The position numbers and the translations under genes were made by a program. From the NCBI GenBank assembly GCA_900545265.1, contig UQYI01000002.1, positions 62,001 to 126,000 of the forward strand: DNA of 64,000 bases, written 5' to 3'. Positions 62,183-64,000 of the stretch are shown one piece after another (the first letter of the stretch is position 1; every line of letters begins with the position of its first letter). The stretch is from an uncultured Eubacteriales bacterium. Its GTDB lineage: Bacteria; Bacillota; Clostridia; Christensenellales; CAG-138. The notes below the pieces were generated by a model. It saw nothing but the letters and a program-made list of their open reading frames with translations. It was not told the origin of the DNA and did not search any database.

Positions 62183-63622
62183 ATGGAAAAGCCATCCACC
62201 AGATTCATCCTGTATACAGGCCTGCGGACCATCGGCGGCGTCAACGCCTCCGTCTCCTATGGCCGGGACCGGGTGCTCTTTGAGTGCGGCGGGGCCTATG
62301 ACCCTGCCACTGCCGTATATGACGGAAAAATTCTGGAGCGCCGCCGCCGCTGGATCTATGACGGGCTCCGTGCCGGGCTCATGCCCCGGGTAGAGGGCCT
62401 GTACCGGCGGGAGGATCTTTTCGACCTGCCCCTGACCAGCGCCGAGGACTCCCCCTGGAACACCGCCGTATTCATCACCCATCTGCACCTGGATCACATG
62501 GCCTATATGGGCGCCGTAGCGCCGGAGATCCCCGTATACCTGCACCCCGCCGCACAAAAGATAGAAGCGGCGCTGGAGGCAACGGGCCGGGGCGTACCCA
62601 CCGTTGGCAGGAACTATCAGGATCTGCTGCCCGGAGCCCCCATCCGTGTGGGACAGATCGAAGTGCTGCCCATCCTCTGCCGGGATACGGGCTATCGTGA
62701 CTTTGCCTTTTTGATCACCACTCCCGACGGCACCATCCACTGGACGGGAGACCTGTGTCTTCACGGCATGGAAGCGGAACGCACCTTCCGCCAGGCGGAT
62801 CTGCTGAAGGAGCGCGGCATAGACGTAATGCTGTGCGACTGCACCGCCTTTATGGACAGCGTTCTGCCCATGACCGTACCGGACAAAGATCCCAAAAAGA
62901 TCCTGCCCAGCCGGGAAGTACCTCCGGGAATGCTTTCGGAGCAGGCCTATTATGAGGGGCTTTTTACCCATCTGGAAAAGGCTGCCGGTCTGGCGGTATT
63001 CAACTTTTATCAGCGGGAAACCGATGATGCGGCTCTGTTCATGGATTGGGCCCGGCGCACCGGGCGTAAATGCGTGTTTGAACCGGACGCTGCCTATATT
63101 GTATGGAAATTCTTCGGCATCCGCCCCTATGTCTATTACCCGGACGATGCCCTGACGGAAGGCCAACGCCGGGAAGCCTGGGGACGGGAGCTGGCGGCAA
63201 ATTCTCAGGTGGTCACCCCGGAAGATATTGCCCGGGATCCCCGCGGCTATCTGCTCCAGAACAGTTACGAACACATTATGGAGCTGTGGAGCCTCCCAGC
63301 GGAAAAAGGCGTGTATCTCCACGCCGACGGCATCCCCATCGGCGCTTTTGACCCGGCCTATGCCAATATGCGCCGGATCGTAGAGCGCACGGGTTTTGCC
63401 TACGTTACCTTCTTCTGTGAAAACTACTTTGGCCACGGGTATCCGGCCCAGGTCAAATGGTTTGTAGATCATGTAGACCCAAAGGTTCTCATCCCCTGCC
63501 ACGGATATAACCCCGAGCGGCTGCTGCCCAATACCGGCGTGCAGCTGCTGCCGGAGCTGAACAAAGAATATATTCTCTGCGACCACAAATTCTATCCTGC
63601 TGAAAAAGGAGCACGCCAATGA
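62183..63622 (+). CDS. Metallo-beta-lactamase superfamily hydrolase
   Basis: A 479-residue protein with the metal-binding motif ITHLHLDHMAYMG (about 100-112), a later His/Asp in HWTGDLCLHG, and His in PCHGYNPERLLP near the C-terminus. Length and layout recall RNase J/CPSF-type MBL enzymes, but in this context a small-molecule phosphohydrolase is as likely. ATG at 62183 is chosen over an upstream TTG at 62117. Its stop overlaps the next start by four bases. The substrate is unknown. Confidence 0.78.
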   Translation: MEKPSTRFILYTGLRTIGGVNASVSYGRDRVLFECGGAYDPATAVYDGKILERRRRWIYDGLRAGLMPRVEGLYRREDLFDLPLTSAEDSPWNTAVFITHLHLDHMAYMGAVAPEIPVYLHPAAQKIEAALEATGRGVPTVGRNYQDLLPGAPIRVGQIEVLPILCRDTGYRDFAFLITTPDGTIHWTGDLCLHGMEAERTFRQADLLKERGIDVMLCDCTAFMDSVLPMTVPDKDPKKILPSREVPPGMLSEQAYYEGLFTHLEKAAGLAVFNFYQRETDDAALFMDWARRTGRKCVFEPDAAYIVWKFFGIRPYVYYPDDALTEGQRREAWGRELAANSQVVTPEDIARDPRGYLLQNSYEHIMELWSLPAEKGVYLHADGIPIGAFDPAYANMRRIVERTGFAYVTFFCENYFGHGYPAQVKWFVDHVDPKVLIPCHGYNPERLLPNTGVQLLPELNKEYILCDHKFYPAEKGARQ

Positions 63623-64000
63623 GCAAGGTACTGGTTTTCTGCATAGACGCCCTGTGCGCCTGCGATATTCCCTATATGGAAAAAATGCCCCACTTCGGTC
63701 CCTTCCTCAAGCGGGCAGCCCTGGTGGAAAAGATCCGCCCCGTATGGCCGGCTCTGACATACTGCTGCCACACCTCCATTCTCACCGGCTGCTATGTGGA
63801 GCGCCACGGCATCGTTCACAACGAAAATATGCATCGGGGCGGTCATCTGGGGGAACCCTGGTTCAGCATGAAACGGGACGTAAAAGTGCCTACCCTGCTG
63901 GACAGAGCCCGTGAAAAAGGCCTGACCACCTGTTCTTTGAGTTGGCCCGTTTCCGGCGGAGCGGACTATGATATGAATCTGCCCATGATCGTCCCTTACG
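63619..64000 (+). CDS. Alkaline phosphatase superfamily phosphodiesterase, truncated by window end
   Basis: The first 127 residues of a protein starting MSKVLVFCIDALCACDIPYM, with the nucleophile region PALTYCCHTSILTGCYVERHGIVHN (Thr or Ser expected), typical of type I phosphodiesterase/nucleotide pyrophosphatases. ATG at 63619 overlaps the MBL gene stop (ATGA) and follows AAAAGGAG. It probably completes a pathway handling a phosphodiester or phosphosugar with the neighbours. The rest lies beyond the window. Confidence 0.85.
   Translation, partial: MSKVLVFCIDALCACDIPYMEKMPHFGPFLKRAALVEKIRPVWPALTYCCHTSILTGCYVERHGIVHNENMHRGGHLGEPWFSMKRDVKVPTLLDRAREKGLTTCSLSWPVSGGADYDMNLPMIVPY

Overview
The window looks like chromosome of a GC-rich, anaerobic, endospore-forming, butyrate-producing member of the Clostridia (Bacillota). 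Sporulation and germination genes (spoVAD, spoVAE, spoIIR, sleB, ypeB), the SCIFF peptide with its radical SAM maturase, a complete butyrate pathway, two [FeFe] hydrogenases, a reverse rubrerythrin and the rpmH-rnpA-yidD-yidC-jag block all point that way. A species cannot be named from the sequence. No rRNA, prophage, CRISPR array or intact insertion sequence was seen.

Layout. 1-6.1 kb: a surface transglutaminase cut by the window edge, an iron alcohol dehydrogenase, a YczE-type membrane protein, and spoVAD-spoVAE without spoVAC. 6.4-11.4 kb: mnmE, then the membrane-insertase block jag-yidC-yidD-rnpA-rpmH, and a CarD regulator (all minus strand). 11.4-13.3 kb: a lower-GC patch with a GIY-YIG/DUF4357 gene. 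13.3-18.7 kb: a LysR regulator, the spoIIR-sleB-ypeB operon, and two plus-strand genes ending with a metallo-beta-lactamase hydrolase. Then come tRNA-Met and a membrane-anchored beta-propeller protein. 21.8-25.9 kb: an NMT1/SsuA-type ABC transporter and a chimeric gene joining the start of a nifB-like radical SAM gene to the end of an oligopeptide ABC ATPase gene. 26.2-30.9 kb: a ferrous-iron operon (two FeoA, FeoB, a FeoB-associated Cys-rich protein, a frameshifted DtxR-like regulator, an HMA protein), facing an intact DtxR-like gene across an intergenic region with DtxR-like palindromes. 31.2-34.1 kb: SCIFF peptide, maturase and a PLP decarboxylase. 35.7-43.7 kb: thl-crt-hbd-bcd-etfB-etfA, with the divergent CoA-transferase gene. 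44.1-49.8 kb: a hydrogen-related cassette (phosphotransferase, two thioredoxin-like 2Fe-2S proteins, a PAS-containing [FeFe] hydrogenase, a PP2C/SpoIIE phosphatase, a second [FeFe] hydrogenase). 50.2-53.2 kb: a GT28-like glycosyltransferase, a CmpB-like membrane protein and an esterase. 53.2-57 kb: small membrane proteins, regulators, MscL and a resolvase remnant. 57.1-64 kb: rubrerythrin with a PerR-like regulator, a TetR regulator, then an RpiR-headed group with a HAD phosphatase, sugar-binding lipoprotein, metallo-hydrolase and a phosphodiesterase cut by the window end.

The most striking non-coding feature is a family of intergenic elements. Six close copies, plus one divergent structural relative, each have a 10-bp outer stem. 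In the six close copies it encloses three tandem hairpins (a cloverleaf); only two are clear in the relative. A GTATAC motif follows at a nearly fixed distance of seven bases (nine in one copy). In two copies the core is inverted relative to the GTATAC flank. Other notable points are the nifB/oppF chimera, a terminator in the butyrate operon leader, and the kinase-like/phosphatase pair in the hydrogenase cassette.
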